Below, in pieces: positions 12,087 to 22,665 of a stretch of DNA of 64,000 nt. The notes under the pieces were generated by a model. The model was not told the origin of the DNA. It worked only from the letters and a program-made list of their open reading frames with translations, and ran no database searches. Origin of the DNA: Datisca glomerata (lineage: Eukaryota > Streptophyta > Magnoliopsida > Cucurbitales > Datiscaceae); contig QANY01004135.1 in the NCBI GenBank assembly GCA_003255025.1, positions 558,001 to 622,000 of the forward strand, read 5' to 3'. The stretch's first letter is position 1. Every line of letters starts with the position of its first letter. The translations under genes and the position numbers were made by a program.

Positions 12087-13157
12087 GACAACCTATTCAC
12101 TATGAACTAGAGGCACATGTCCTAGTGTGTGACATTGATAAGGATGATCCATTAACCTTTAAAGAGGCTATGGAAGATCCTGAAAATGAGAAATGACAAG
12201 ATGTCATGAACCAAGAAATGTAATCGATGTATTTCACATCTGGATGTAAATGGATCTACAAGAAGAAAAGAGGTGCATATGAGAATGTAGAGACTTTCAA
12301 GGCATGACTGGTAGTCAAATGCTATACACAAAGGGAAATAGTCGATTATAAGAGACATGCTCTCTCGTTGCCATGCTAAAATCCATTCGCATTATTTTAT
12401 TCATAGTCACTAGTTTAGACTTTGAAATATAGAAAATGGATGTTGAGACAATTTCTGAATAGCTCTCTTGAAGAAAGCATCTATATGATACAACCAGAAG
12501 GGTTCGTGAAAAAGGACAAGATCAGAAAGCATACAAGTTGCTTAAATCCATTTATGGATTAAAGCAAGTATCTAGATCTTGGAATCTTACTTTTGATGAG
12601 ATAATTAAATGATATGGCTTTGAACAATATGTTGACGAAGCTTGGATTTATAAATACACCAACCATAAGATAGTGATTTTCTTAGTTCTTTATGTTGACG
12701 ATATTCTACTCATTGGGAATGATGTTAAAACTTTGTCAAAATTAAAGAAGTGATTGACTGAGAAATTTCAAATGAAAGATTTGGGAAATGTGAGCTATAT
12801 TCTAGGTATCCAAATCCTAAGGGATAGAAATAAAAAGTGATTGATACTTTCTCAAGCATCTTATATTGATAAAGTGCTAGAGAGGTTCTTTATGGAGAAT
12901 TCCAAGAAAGGTCAACTACCAACTAGACATGGAATTGTACATTCCAAGGAGTAATGTCCTAGGCCACCTCAGGAGGAATAATATATGAGAAATGTTCCTT
13001 ATGCTTCTGTTGTTGATAGTCTCATGTATGTAATGTTATGTACAAGACCTGACATATGTCATGCAGTAGGAATGTCAGTCATTATCAATCAAATCCTGGT
13101 TTAGAATATTGGATTATAGTAAAGCACATTCTCATGTATCTACGGAGACTGGAAATT
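12087..13157 (+). pseudogene. Copia C reverse transcriptase / RNase H remnant
   Basis: Broken frames read FKEAMEDPEN, GCKWIYKKKRGAYENVETFK, EESIYMIQPEGFVK and, near 12690, a LYVDDILLIGND-type stretch, the copia RT active-site YVDD region. Further on come SYILGIQI and SLMYVMLCTRPDI of the RNase H approach. Many stops interrupt it (for example within VNQEM*S). Homology ends at 13157 in the middle of the segment normally reading KHILKYLRRT; pararetroviral sequence follows. Confidence 0.75.
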
Positions 13158-13300
13158 AATATTCTCAGTAAGTTTTTTAGTTTCATTAGAAGAAAGTATT
13201 TTTTCATGCTATTTCCGAGGATCATGTATTTTTCTAACTATTTTTTCATGATGCTGAGGCTTGAAGGAAGTATCAGACCATTTTGATTTGTATATTTATT
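13158..13300 (-). pseudogene. Pararetrovirus polyprotein fragment, inverted copy
   Basis: Reverse complement of most of 16465-16608, roughly 90% alike by eye. The minus strand corresponds to the YKSKWSDTSFKSQYHEK reading seen at 16458. It joins directly to the broken RNase H of copia C. Confidence 0.7.
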
Positions 13301-13439
13301 TATTGGGGATGACCCAGCCAATCTTGATAGACGTAATATTGTAGAGTTAATGCTACAAGAAGAATTACTTCTAATTAATCTACTTATGGCTCAACTAACT
13401 AAATTATTCTAATTATTGAGAATTTCATATTGTATTCTA

Positions 13440-14200
13440 TTACGAACATTGTGGTGTCTTCTACAACCTCCTATTAGGCTTCACTCTTTTTCCTTTCACC
13501 TCTACAACCACCATACTCTCAGGATTTATATATCTAAGAGGCATAACCTAGGTCCCTGAAGCTAACCAAATAGAGGCTGGTACGCCAGCCTTTGATAAAT
13601 AGATTCACATATTAAGTAAATAAATAATACAGAAATAATCAATTATAAGAATAACCAGCCATTTGGCCAGAGAGTGAGATTAGATATAAGCAATTATTCA
13701 TGTAAGCAAATAAACAAACAATAATATCAATAACCAGCCATAATAGGTGGCGAACAAATTAATTTATGCAGATATTGAAGTAGAAACAGTAAATGAACAG
13801 TATTATCCCCACCAAGTTTGGCTTTGATACTAAAAGACGCAGAATTAAATAATAATTTAAGAGGGGGTATTAAGATAAATAGTAAAAAGTGTATTAACAA
13901 ATAGTTAATAAAAAACCATATTGTGGTGTAAGATTAACAAACAATATTTATTGGCAATAATAAATTAGTGCTCCCACTCACTAATTTATGTTGAAGAAAA
14001 AAAAAGAAAAGATTTACAAAAGAGGAGAAGAAGAAGAAAGCTTTGTTTCACAAAATACGTTTTAGCTCTCAAACAGTTAAGAGATGTAAAACGAGTTCTG
14101 ATTTACAAATGGGAGAGGTTGCCTATTTATAGTTAAGGAAAGTGGAGTTCACCGGGAACTCATCACTTACCTGAACTATTCTATTCTACAAAAGTAAAAA
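13440..14200 (-). promoter_or_regulatory. Pararetroviral promoter-leader-PBS block (minus)
   Basis: Read on the minus strand, this gives a TATA box (CTATAAATAG, plus coordinates 14123-14132), a pyrimidine-rich CTTTCTTCTTCTTCTCCTC leader start near 14020-14045, a long leader, a mutated methionyl-tRNA primer-binding site at 13820-13832 (TAGTATCAAAGCC), and then the sequence near 13458-13540 ending in GGAGGTTGTAGAAG. This is the only place where promoter, leader and primer-binding site keep a plausible native order. Parts recur at 18510-19620 in mixed orientation. Confidence 0.6.
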
Positions 14201-14553
14201 TACTTCACATTTCTACTTTTATCTACTTTTGACTAAGAATAGTAAAAATCTTGAATAGTTGCCTAATTATTTGACAAATAGTACAATAATTACATAAAGA
14301 GACAAAATTACAAAGATTCCTTTAATAATTGTTATCTTGATCTATCATATTCTGCTATGATTGATGCCATTGTAGCCGTCTTTGAGCATTGGATTCACTA
14401 GAAAAGACATTGTGACTATTGTTATTAGAGAGTCATTGTTGCTTATTGATCATTGCTTTGTCTTGATGACCGTTGCATTGTGCTGGGGTTTCATCATGAT
14501 ACATCTTGATTTTTGTTTTTATTCAATTATTGGCATTTTTCCACCTTCAATTG

Positions 14554-15060
14554 CTAAGGAGTAACTTTTCTGGAAGATTGGTAACTTGACTCTATGAATA
14601 AATAAGAGTCAGATTCATCTTTGTTCTCCAAGAGGAGAAGCATTTTATGGATTAATTTTTTCTCCAATTTGGATTTAGGCTTAATGGCCTTTGATTTACT
14701 CTTTGAAGATGTTTTAGACCTAGGTTTTGATTTGAGTTTGGAGGAATTCAAACTTCATAAGTTTATTTGTGGAGCTTGATTAATTGACTCATTAATTTTT
14801 TAATGAAGTTTGGGTAAAAAAATATTGCTAGTCTCATATTGGAATGAAAACTCGCAAAATAAATAAGGCAGTTATTCCAATGAAACTTTTTTAGGTTAAG
14901 AATTTTCTTGATTAATTAGGATTTTTTCAAGTGGTGGATGACCGACAGTTACCACACTGGAGTCTTCCTTGATCCATTTAGATTTGGGAATTACTTTAAT
15001 ATTTTTCTCATAAATATCTTCGATATAATACAGAAAAAATATCCACGTTTAATCAAGATA
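14554..15060 (-). pseudogene. Pararetrovirus polyprotein fragments, minus
   Basis: On the minus strand, 15060-14890 reads FFLYYIEDIYEKNIKVIPKS and then TVGHPPLEKILINQEN before a stop. Downstream at 14751-14554 lies a 65-codon Lys/Ser-rich stretch (KSKPRSKTSSKSKSK). The HPPLE segment parallels 16850-16960 and the basic stretch fits a nucleic-acid-binding or nuclear-targeting tract. The link between the two pieces is my inference. Confidence 0.6.
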
Positions 15061-15289
15061 TTAGGATTCAAATAGAGTAAGAATTAAAAAATTTAAAAAT
15101 TAAAGGTCTAGAACATAAAGGAATAAATTCTCAAGAAAGTCAAAAAAACCTTAATAATAAACAATCTAATAAAATTAATTACCAATCTTTTAATTCCTTT
15201 TGTTTGGTTGATGATCTTTAAAAATTAGAATATTTTTAAAATTAAGAGTCAGCCTTTCTGGATGATTGACAACTTTAAGACTTAGTGTG

Positions 15290-15420
15290 TCAGGTATTGC
15301 ACTTATTGTAGACTTAATGCTAAAAGAAGAATTTAGAATTGATATATTTTTCCTTGATTATATTGAAGATATCTATGAGAAAAATATCAAATTAATTTCA
15401 AAGTATAAATGAGTTAAGGA
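15290..15420 (+). pseudogene. Pararetrovirus polyprotein fragment, plus
   Basis: Carries the recurring GTATTGCACTTATTGTAGAC unit, then a reading IDIFFLDYIEDIYEKNIKL that repeats the fragments at 16850 (plus) and 15050 (minus). A TGA at about 15409 breaks the following Ser/Lys segment. Confidence 0.6.
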
Positions 15421-15589
15421 AGACTCTATTATTAATACATTGGATATTGTTTCCTAATATAATTAAAAGTCTAGAACCTAAAGGAATACGTTATCAAGAA
15501 AGTCAGACAAATCTTAATAATAAATAATTTAATAAAATTAATTACCAATTTTTTATTCCTGCTGTATCTTTTTACCACAAAGTATGATA

Positions 15590-15720
15590 GGATAATTACT
15601 TATCCCATGGATGAACCTATCAAATTCAAATTTATTTCTTTCTTTCACAATGAGAAATTAAAAACCTTAAGACAAAATTTTCTCTTCAAGTCCATAAATT
15701 CAATTTCTTGTAAAGAAAAA
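15590..15720 (+). pseudogene. Pararetrovirus coding fragment duplicated at 18001
   Basis: Reads ITYPMDEPIKFKF in the plus frame and is nearly identical to 18001-18120. In 18001-18120 it follows the NIDGLSEQEV fragment directly; here it follows unrelated sequence, so it is a displaced duplicate. Confidence 0.6.
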
Positions 15721-16339
15721 TAATTATATTTTTACGGGAAAAAATAAAAATAATACTTCAAGTCTTTCACAAATTCTTGAAAAATTCAATAGGGTAAAAG
15801 GGAAAGAAAAGGAAGTTACCTTACAATTTCTGATAATCAATTGTGAGTTATATTTATAAAGAAAAACAATTATATTTTAAAAAATAAATATAAAGACATT
15901 AATTTAGTGAATCAAGTAAACTACTAGTTTCTGATAATCAATTATGAGACATATTTATAAAGAAAAATAATTATATTTTTTACGGGAAAAATAAAATTTA
16001 AAAATGAAGAACACCTCTGAATTCCGCTCTTCAAAGTCAAATATTTAAACAAGAAAATCCTTGTTTAAAAACTAATTATAAGCCCCTCAGAGATGCTTTG
16101 AAATGGATAAAATATTCAATATCAAACAAAGGATACTCAATCAACAAATTGAGAAATACTGTTGTGTTTTCTGAGTTTGACACAAAAACTAGATTTTGAC
16201 AAATCTAGATGAATAAGATTGATAAATACAAAATTATATTTGATCATTATAAATGGAAAATAATGTTATTTGCTCCAAGTAAATTCTCATATTGAATTCT
16301 TTAATCAATTTGTAATTGACTAAATTCCAAGTAGATAAT

Positions 16340-16608
16340 AATTTTGAATATCTTCTAGAAGATCAAGTAGATCATAGTAAAGAATACTTTCAATACTTTT
16401 CAGATGATCAAATAGATCATAAAGTATGAAATATACCTAAAATATCCAATAAAGAAATATACAAATCAAAATGGTCTGATACTTCCTTCAAGTCTCAGTA
16501 TCATGAAAAAATAATTGGAAAAATACATGTTCCTAGGAAAGGGCACGAAAAAATACTTTCTTCTAATGAAACTAAAAAACTTACTGAAAATATTAATTAC
16601 TAGTCTTC
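16340..16608 (+). pseudogene. Pararetrovirus polyprotein fragment, plus
   Basis: The plus frame reads NFEYLLEDQVDHS, a stop near 16430, then EIYKSKWSDTSFKSQYHEK and VPRKGHEKILSSNETKKLTE. Inverted partial copies lie at 13158-13300 and about 19765-20000, and a short direct copy of the DQVDHS part lies at 20640-20690. Confidence 0.65.
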
Positions 16609-16834
16609 CAGTTCTTAAATCATCCAGAAAGGCTGAGAATAAAAAACATACTTGTTGAATGGAAAACATTCATGCAAAAAATAGTATTAATATTCTTAGT
16701 AATTATTAATACATTGGATAAATTAAATATTGAAATCTAAATTGGGCAAGTATAAATCAACACAATAATGACCCAGACAATCTTAGTAGACGTAATAAGT
16801 TAAGAGATTCATATAATATAGACCAAAAGAAAAT

Positions 16835-17375
16835 CATACTTGCTGAATGGAAGGCATTCATGCAAAAATATAAAGTTAACATATTTTTCCTTGATTATAT
16901 CGAAGATATTTATGAAAAAATATTAAAGTAATTCCCAAATCTAAATGGGTCTAGGAAGACTCCATTAAGGACATTAACCATAGAAATTCTTTAATCATTA
17001 CTTCTCCTTTCAAGATTTCAAAGGAAAAAGAACCAAATAGAAAATTAGTTGAACAACTCAATTACACCAATCAAAGTCTAATTACAATAGGTAAGAAATT
17101 AGATAAGTTTAAGAATAAGGTTAATGATCTTCATAAACCCGAATCTAGTGAAATTCTGGAAGAAAAATTTTTAATAAATTTTTCAGACAAAACCACTCTA
17201 AATATTGCTCCCCTCAATAAACAGATTGATGAAATACTTCAGGAATTAAAAGTGATCAATCAAGACAATATTTCAGATTCAGAAAGTCATAGGTCAAAGT
17301 CCACCTATGAGTCATCTACAATAAGGTATTGCACTTATTGTAGACTTAATGCTACAAGAAGAATTACTTCAAACT
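16835..17375 (+). pseudogene. Pararetrovirus polyprotein fragment, longest coding run
   Basis: Reads WKAFMQKYKVNIFFLDYIED, a stop near 16928, then from about 16980 an uninterrupted run of about 115 codons: SPFKISKGKEPNRKLVEQLN, the NYTNQSL motif, a likely coiled-coil (LDKFKNKVNDLH), and an acidic Ser-rich end (DNISDSESHRSKS). It then meets the recurring GTATTGCACTTATTGTAGAC unit. The family match is to the polyprotein region upstream of the capsid/RT part in petuvirus-like viruses. I infer no activity. Confidence 0.7.
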
Positions 17376-17769
17376 AATCTACTCCTTCCTGCATACAATT
17401 TGTCTACTCCTGAATCAACAAGAGCCTTTGTTGTGAAATCAAAATCTTGAATTATTATTCTTACCATTATACATCATTTCTTGATTTTGATATGATTAAG
17501 TATTTGGATGAAATTATTATTATTTTGACTGTTGATAATAGGTTCTTCAACCTTATTAATTGAAATCGGGAATCTACTAGGTTCTCCTAGTTTACTAGAT
17601 TCATGAATTTTAATTAAACTTTTTATTAAAAGATTTAATTCTTCATAGAATCAAGTTACCAATCTTCTAGAAAAATTACTTCTCAGCAATTAATATTCTC
17701 AGTAAGTTTTCAAACATTAACAATAATGAAAATAAATTTAAAATTTAGAAGTTAATAAATTTGAAAGGA

Positions 17770-18120
17770 AATGACCTAAAAGGCCTATTCCTCCTGACAT
17801 TCAATTTACTGAGAGTTTTTTAGTTAACCAATTTTCTGTTTCTACAGATAAATTGCATAAACAAAATATTGATGGACTTTCTGAGCAGGAAGTTCTTAAT
17901 AAAATTCAACACATGATAATGATAGCTAATAGCTACATTACCACACAAAACTTACTTCATAATGGTCATAGAATTCACAGGAATGCTACGTTCCTTGTGG
18001 GATAATTACTTACCCCATGGATGAGCCTATCAAATTCAAATTTCTTTTTTTTCATCATAATGAGAAATTAAAAACTTTAAGACAAAATTATGTCTTCAAG
18101 TCCATAAATTCAATTTCTTT
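17770..18120 (+). pseudogene. Pararetrovirus capsid-region-like fragment
   Basis: Reads RPIPPDIQFTESFLVNQFSV, then NIDGLSEQEVLNKIQHM and IANSYITTQNLLHNGH. It breaks just before a WDNYL-like piece at about 18000. This layout (PPD.QF, NIDG.SE.E.LN..Q.M, GWWD.YL) is characteristic of endogenous plant pararetroviruses. The 18001-18120 part is duplicated at 15590. Confidence 0.7.
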
Positions 18121-18499
18121 AGCATCAATCAACATTGGTCCCCCTCATAATTAGGTTTTTACAAGGAAAAATAAAATTTTGAAGAATTGAAGAACAACCT
18201 TAGAATTCTGTTCTTCAAAATCAAATCTTTAAACAAGAAAATATGTGTTTAAAAACTAATTATAAGCCCCTCAAAGATGCTTTGAAATGGATAAAATATC
18301 TAATATCAAACAAATGAGACTTAATCAACAAATTTAGAAAATATTGTTATGTTTCCTTGTAAAAACCACAATCTAATACATAAGTCCATACAATAATTGA
18401 ACACTTCATTGGTCCCCCTCATAATTGGGTTTCCTTCAGCATCAATCAACATCAATCTTTACATCTTCAGAAATTTTTAATTGATTAATTTTATTCTTA

Positions 18500-19620
18500 A
18501 TCTTGTGGTGACTTCTACAACCTCCTATTAGGCTTCACTCTTCTCCCTTTCGCCTCTACAACCACCATACCTTCGGGATTTATGTATCTAAGAGGTCTTA
18601 CCCTATGCTTTTTACTATTTTAGTCAAAAGTAAACAAAATTAGAAATTTAAAATATTTTTACTTTTATACAATAGAATAGTTCAGGTAGGTGATGGGTTC
18701 CTGGTGAACTCCACTTTCCTTAGGCTATAAATAGATATCAATGATAGCTAACAACTACATTACCACACAATTTAGTTCATAACGAGGTGATCAATTTTAG
18801 TCACAGGATTCACAAGCATGCTACGTTCCCGTTGGGAAAAATATCTAACAAAAGAGTTCAAAAATAAGAATTGTTTATTGGCAACAATAATAAGAAGTGT
18901 TCAATAATAAGAACCATTTATTTGCAACAATAATAAGAAGTGTTCAATAATAAGAACCGTTTATTAGCAATAATAAATTAGTACTCTCGTTCACTAATTT
19001 ATGTTGAAGAAAAAAGTAGCAAAAACTTACAAAAGATGAGAAGAAGAAGAAAGCTCTGTTTCAATAAAAGAATTAAGAAACTCTAACACAGAAATAAAGG
19101 AAGAATTAAACTTTTTGAAAATAAAAAATCTAATTAATAAACAAGAATTCAGTTAACCAAGTAAATTACTAGTTTCTATAATCAAGCCAATAACCAGTTA
19201 TTCCAATCAAAGTCTAATTAAAATAGGAAAACAACTCAATTCCAATTAATACAATTTTTTCTGTTTATCTTCTTGCAACTTAATACCCCCTCTTTAAATT
19301 ACTGTTTAATCTCGCGCCTTTTGGTATCAGAGCCAGACTTGGTAGGGATAATATTATTCATTTACTGTTTCTACTTCAATATCTGCATAAATTAATCTGT
19401 TTGCCGCCTATTATGGCTGGTTTATTAATATTATTGTTTGCTTATTTGCTTACATGATAATTACTTATATCTAATCTCACTCTCTGCCTAAGTGGCTTGG
19501 TATTCTTATAATTGATTATTTCTCTATATTATTTGTTTACTTAATCTGTGAATCTATTTATCAGAGGCTGACGCACCAGCTTCTATTTGGTTCGCTTCAG
19601 GGACTTAGGTAAGACCTCTT
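18500..19620. repeat. Second pararetroviral regulatory region, rearranged
   Basis: Alternating orientation relative to the 13440-14200 block: 18510-18598 is the antisense 5'-coding end, 18640-18735 the sense promoter with CTATAAATAG at 18725-18734, 18740-18838 a copy of 17920-18000, 18840-19070 antisense leader with a 43-bp tandem repeat (units start at 18881, 18924 and partly 18967), and 19280-19620 sense leader with an intact primer-binding site. The promoter is therefore uncoupled from its leader. Confidence 0.6.
19322..19334 (+). promoter_or_regulatory. tRNA-Met primer-binding site (TGGTATCAGAGCC)
   Basis: Exact match to the sequence complementary to the 3' end of initiator methionyl tRNA, used to prime minus-strand DNA by plant pararetroviruses and many copia elements. 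The surroundings match the pararetroviral leader at 13560-13850 (inverted), so I assign it to the virus. No coding region follows it in frame. Confidence 0.75.
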
Positions 19621-19689
19621 AGATACGTAAATCACGATTGTAGTAATAATTGTACCATAGGTAAGACTATTAAAGTGTTCTTCACTTAT

Positions 19690-20070
19690 TGTGTCAGGTA
19701 TTGCAATTATTATAGACATAATGCTACAAGAAGAATTACTTCTAACTAAGCTACTCATGGCTCAACTATTTTTGTTTGTTTTTCATGCCCTTTCCTAGGA
19801 ATATGTATTTTTCCAATTGTTTTTTCATGAAGCTGAGGCTTGAAGGAAGCATCAGACCATTTTTATTTGTATATTTTTTTATTGAAGATTTTAGATATAT
19901 TTCATACCTTATGATCTATTTGATTATCTGAATAGTATTGAAAGTGTTCTTCACTATGATCTACTTGATCATCTGCATAGTAATTAAAGTGTTCTTCACT
20001 CATTGTGTCAGGTATTGCATTTATTGTAGACTTAATGCTATAAGAAGAATTACTTCTAACTAATATACTC
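19690..20070 (-). pseudogene. Pararetrovirus fragments, inverted copy plus recurring unit
   Basis: 19780-20000 is the reverse complement of the 16340-16600 type fragment, with two versions of the DQVDHSEEHF-like word. It is flanked on both sides (19697 and 20007) by plus-oriented copies of the GTATTGCA...TTAATGCTACAAGAAGAATTACTTC unit, also present at 13320, 15293 and 17327. Confidence 0.6.
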
Positions 20071-20689
20071 ATGTCGCATCTTTATTGGGGGTCAAACAAC
20101 TTTTTTGTTTGGTTTTACATGAAAAAATATTAATTATCAGCCATAATAGGTGGTGAATAAATTAATTTATGCAGATATTGAATGGAGTCAAGAATCAAAT
20201 TATTAATACATTGGATAAATTAAATATTAAAATCAAAATTGCTCTAAAAAAATTGTTACCTGGCAAAACTTTATTTGGAAGGAATCTCGAAACATGTTTT
20301 ACGATTTCATTATTAATTAAAATAATTTTTTGATTTAATAAGGAAAATTGTATGAAATAAATTTCAAATTCTGAAAATCTAATTTTTTATTGAAATAATT
20401 TGATTATTTTTGGAAAGATAACTAAAATGTTTTGTTTTATTATCTTGGCAAACAATTCAAAGTTTTTTCTAGTATTGTTTGTCATATTTATAGGAAATAT
20501 TATTATTCAAGAAATTCAACCAGTATTCTTTACTAAGAATGCAGTCAATTAAGAATTCTTAGATACACCTAAGTAACGAGTTCAAATGGCTGGACAATAC
20601 ATCGACTGTTAAAAAGCAACATACTATCAGCCTGCATCAAAATAATAATTTTGAATATCTTCCAGATGATCAAGTAGATCATAGTGAGT

Positions 20690-21158
20690 AACTATGTCAA
20701 GTTTTGTATTCACCTCAGGATTAAGGTAATTATGAAAATATACTTTAAAGTGTAACAATTAGATTTAGAGTTAGATAAATAGTTTTGCTCTAAACTAATT
20801 AGTTACTGATCTATTCAACATGGTCCATGACATGTCTGGTTAACCGTCAGAGTCTCCACTCCCATGCCCAAGACCGGCATCATTTGGTTCAACCTAATTG
20901 TCGTAATTGGATTTGATTGTTTAGTTAATCCTAAGACTGAGAATAATATTCTAAACTACCTTAGAAGAGTTTGTTTGGAAGACCGCTTGGTATTTACTCT
21001 TCTTTCATTGATAATAGTTTCAGGACTTAAGTAAATTATAAACACATTTTAATTAAAGAAACTTTCATTTATTCATAAAATTCAATAATACATAGATGTG
21101 TCAGAAATAAATGTTTACTAATAAACAGTTATTACACCCCTCCTTTCTGGACATTATT
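20690..21158 (-). repeat. Copia D 3' LTR fragment
   Basis: Matches 53815-54283 and 58230-58698. Shared words include AGTCTCCACTCCCATGCC, TTTCAGGACTTAAGTAAATT and AAACTTTCATTTATTCATAAA. Confidence 0.8.
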
Positions 21159-21489
21159 TTTCCACTTGGACTAAAGTAGGCAGGTACAATCTCGCATCCC
21201 CATGCCCTTCAGATGACCATAAAAGACTTTACTACTTAAATCTTCGTGAATAGATCTACCAAGTTGTTAACCGTCATTATGTGTGTTACTTCAACATCTT
21301 TACGTTGAACAATCTCTTTGATAAGTTGGTACTTCCGCTCTATGTGTTTGAATCTTTTGTGGCTCCTCGGTTCCTTCGAAGGTTTGTCAGCATCTAGAAC
21401 AATATTCCAAAGTCTTTAGGAACTTTCTAAGCCAGACAGTCTCCTTTGCAGTTTCGTAAGTTGCCACATACTCAGCTTTCATGGTAGAA

Positions 21490-22497
21490 TCAATGATGCA
21501 AGATTACTTAATACTTCTCCATACCACTGCTCCAACATTTAGGATAAACACTGATCCTGAAGTGGACCTCTTAATTTCTTTGTCCGCTTGGAAATCATAG
21601 TCGATATAACCCGTCATATTCAAGTCAGTACATGAATACACAAGCATGTAGCTCCTCGTTGTCCTAAGATGCTTGAGGGATATGCTTGACAACATTCCAT
21701 TGATCGAGTCCTAGATTAGATTGGAAACGACTTACAACGCCCACGGCTTAGCAAATATCTGGCCTAATGCAAAGCATTACATACATTAGGCTTCCTACGG
21801 CTGAGGCATATGAAATTTTTCTCATGTCTTCCTCTTCTTAAGGAATCTTGGGAGACTGCTCCTTGGTGGAGAGGCTGACTCCAAGTCTAAAAGAAAGATA
21901 TTCCTTCCTAGAGTTTTGCATACATAAGTGATTCATCACCTTATTAATATAAAATGCTTGGGAGAGTGCCAACTGTCTATTCATCTGATCCCGAAAGATC
22001 TGAATACCTAGGATAAAAGCAGCTTCTCCAAGATCCTTCATATCAAATTGCTTTGCAAGCCAGATTTTGACACTCGGATAATTTTCCTACGTCATTTTCA
22101 ATGAGTAGAATATCTTCCACGTACAAGACCACAAAAATCATATTCCCTTCGTGTATTAACTTATATACACACGGTTCATCCACTAACTTCTCGAAACCAA
22201 AGTTTTTTTGATAGTTTTGTCCAATATGATATTCCACGAACGGGACATTTGCTCAAATCCATAAATAGCCTTCAGCAATTCGCAAACCTTGCCCTCTTAT
22301 CCTTTCTTCACGAACCTGTCTGGTTGAGCCATATAAATGCGCTCTTTAAGATTATCATTTAAAAAAATAGTATCGACGTCTATTTGCTAGATTTCATAAT
22401 TGAGGGAAGTAGGAATGGACAGAAAAATTCAGATGACTTTAAGCATAACTATCGATGAGAAGGTCCTCATCGTCTATACTTTCATTTTGGCTGTAAG
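21490..22497 (-). pseudogene. Copia D RT / RNase H remnant
   Basis: Minus frames read, from right to left: RIYMAQPDRF (about 22330), YKLIHEGNMIFVVLYVEDIL with a YVED variant of the YVDD active site (about 22100-22160), MKDLGEAAFILGIQIFRDQM (about 22040), ALSQAFYINKVMNH, and RNase H LVYSCTDLNMTGYIDYDFQA with STSGSVFIL (21504-21695). The D-to-E change in the active-site doublet and several frameshifts make it inactive. Confidence 0.8.
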
Positions 22498-22575
22498 CCT
22501 ATTATGGTTAAGATTATCTTCAAGACATGATTTTTTGTAAAGGTACCTGTGTAAATATATAAGTCCATATTGCTT

Positions 22576-22665
22576 ATTTTGTAAGAGATTTTCCTATCGA
22601 TGATGAAGCAAATGTTTAGTATTTTGTAAGAGATTTTCCTATCGATGATGAAGCAAATGTTTAGT
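22576..22665. repeat. Perfect 45-bp tandem duplication
   Basis: Two identical adjacent 45-bp units (22576-22620 and 22621-22665) starting ATTTTGTAAGAGATTTTCCT, just beyond the broken end of copia D. Perfect identity points to a recent event. Confidence 0.95.

Larger units (their letters stand above)
9429..13157 (+). mobile_element. Truncated Ty1/copia element C
   Basis: A 5'-truncated LTR (9429-10815) is followed by an internal region that starts in the protease/pre-integrase region and runs through integrase and RT into RNase H, where it stops abruptly at 13157 against pararetroviral DNA. It is the same family as element A (40960-51001): the LTR stretches around 9450-9840 and 41150-41560 match closely, and both have the same pre-integrase wording. 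Gag, primer-binding site and the 3' LTR are missing. Stops and frameshifts are frequent. Confidence 0.85.
13158..20690. mobile_element. Scrambled endogenous pararetrovirus (petuvirus-like Caulimoviridae)
   Basis: About 7.5 kb of very AT-rich DNA carries peptide fragments of a plant pararetrovirus polyprotein together with its promoter, leader and primer-binding site, in both orientations and repeated. Diagnostic pieces are a segment with HPPLEKILI (minus, about 14900), a NYTNQSLITIGKKLDK segment (plus, about 17060), and an NIDGLSEQEVLNKIQHM segment (plus, about 17865). These resemble the region between the movement and reverse-transcriptase domains of petuvirus/florendovirus-type polyproteins. 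No intact RT was recognised. The order and orientation of fragments do not match a linear genome. Every fragment has stops or is cut, so the locus cannot code for a complete viral protein. Flanking copia fragments face each other (C on +, D on -). Confidence 0.75.
20690..22497 (-). mobile_element. Truncated Ty1/copia element D
   Basis: Minus-strand fragment of the same family as element B (52464-59391). It comprises part of the 3' LTR (20690-21158) and the RNase H and RT end of pol (21159-22497). The LTR-internal border is damaged: the expected TTCCAACAATCTCCCACTTGG is reduced to TTTTTCCACTTGGAC. The LTR is cut on the left by pararetroviral DNA and pol is cut on the right at about 22497. Integrase, protease, gag and the 5' LTR are absent. 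Confidence 0.8.

Noticed and set aside
16466..16669. 67-codon minus-strand ORF resembling the ORF end at 13286
   Set aside because: The better frame is on the plus strand (pararetroviral polyprotein fragment); the similarity to 13158-13286 is at the DNA level through an inverted copy.
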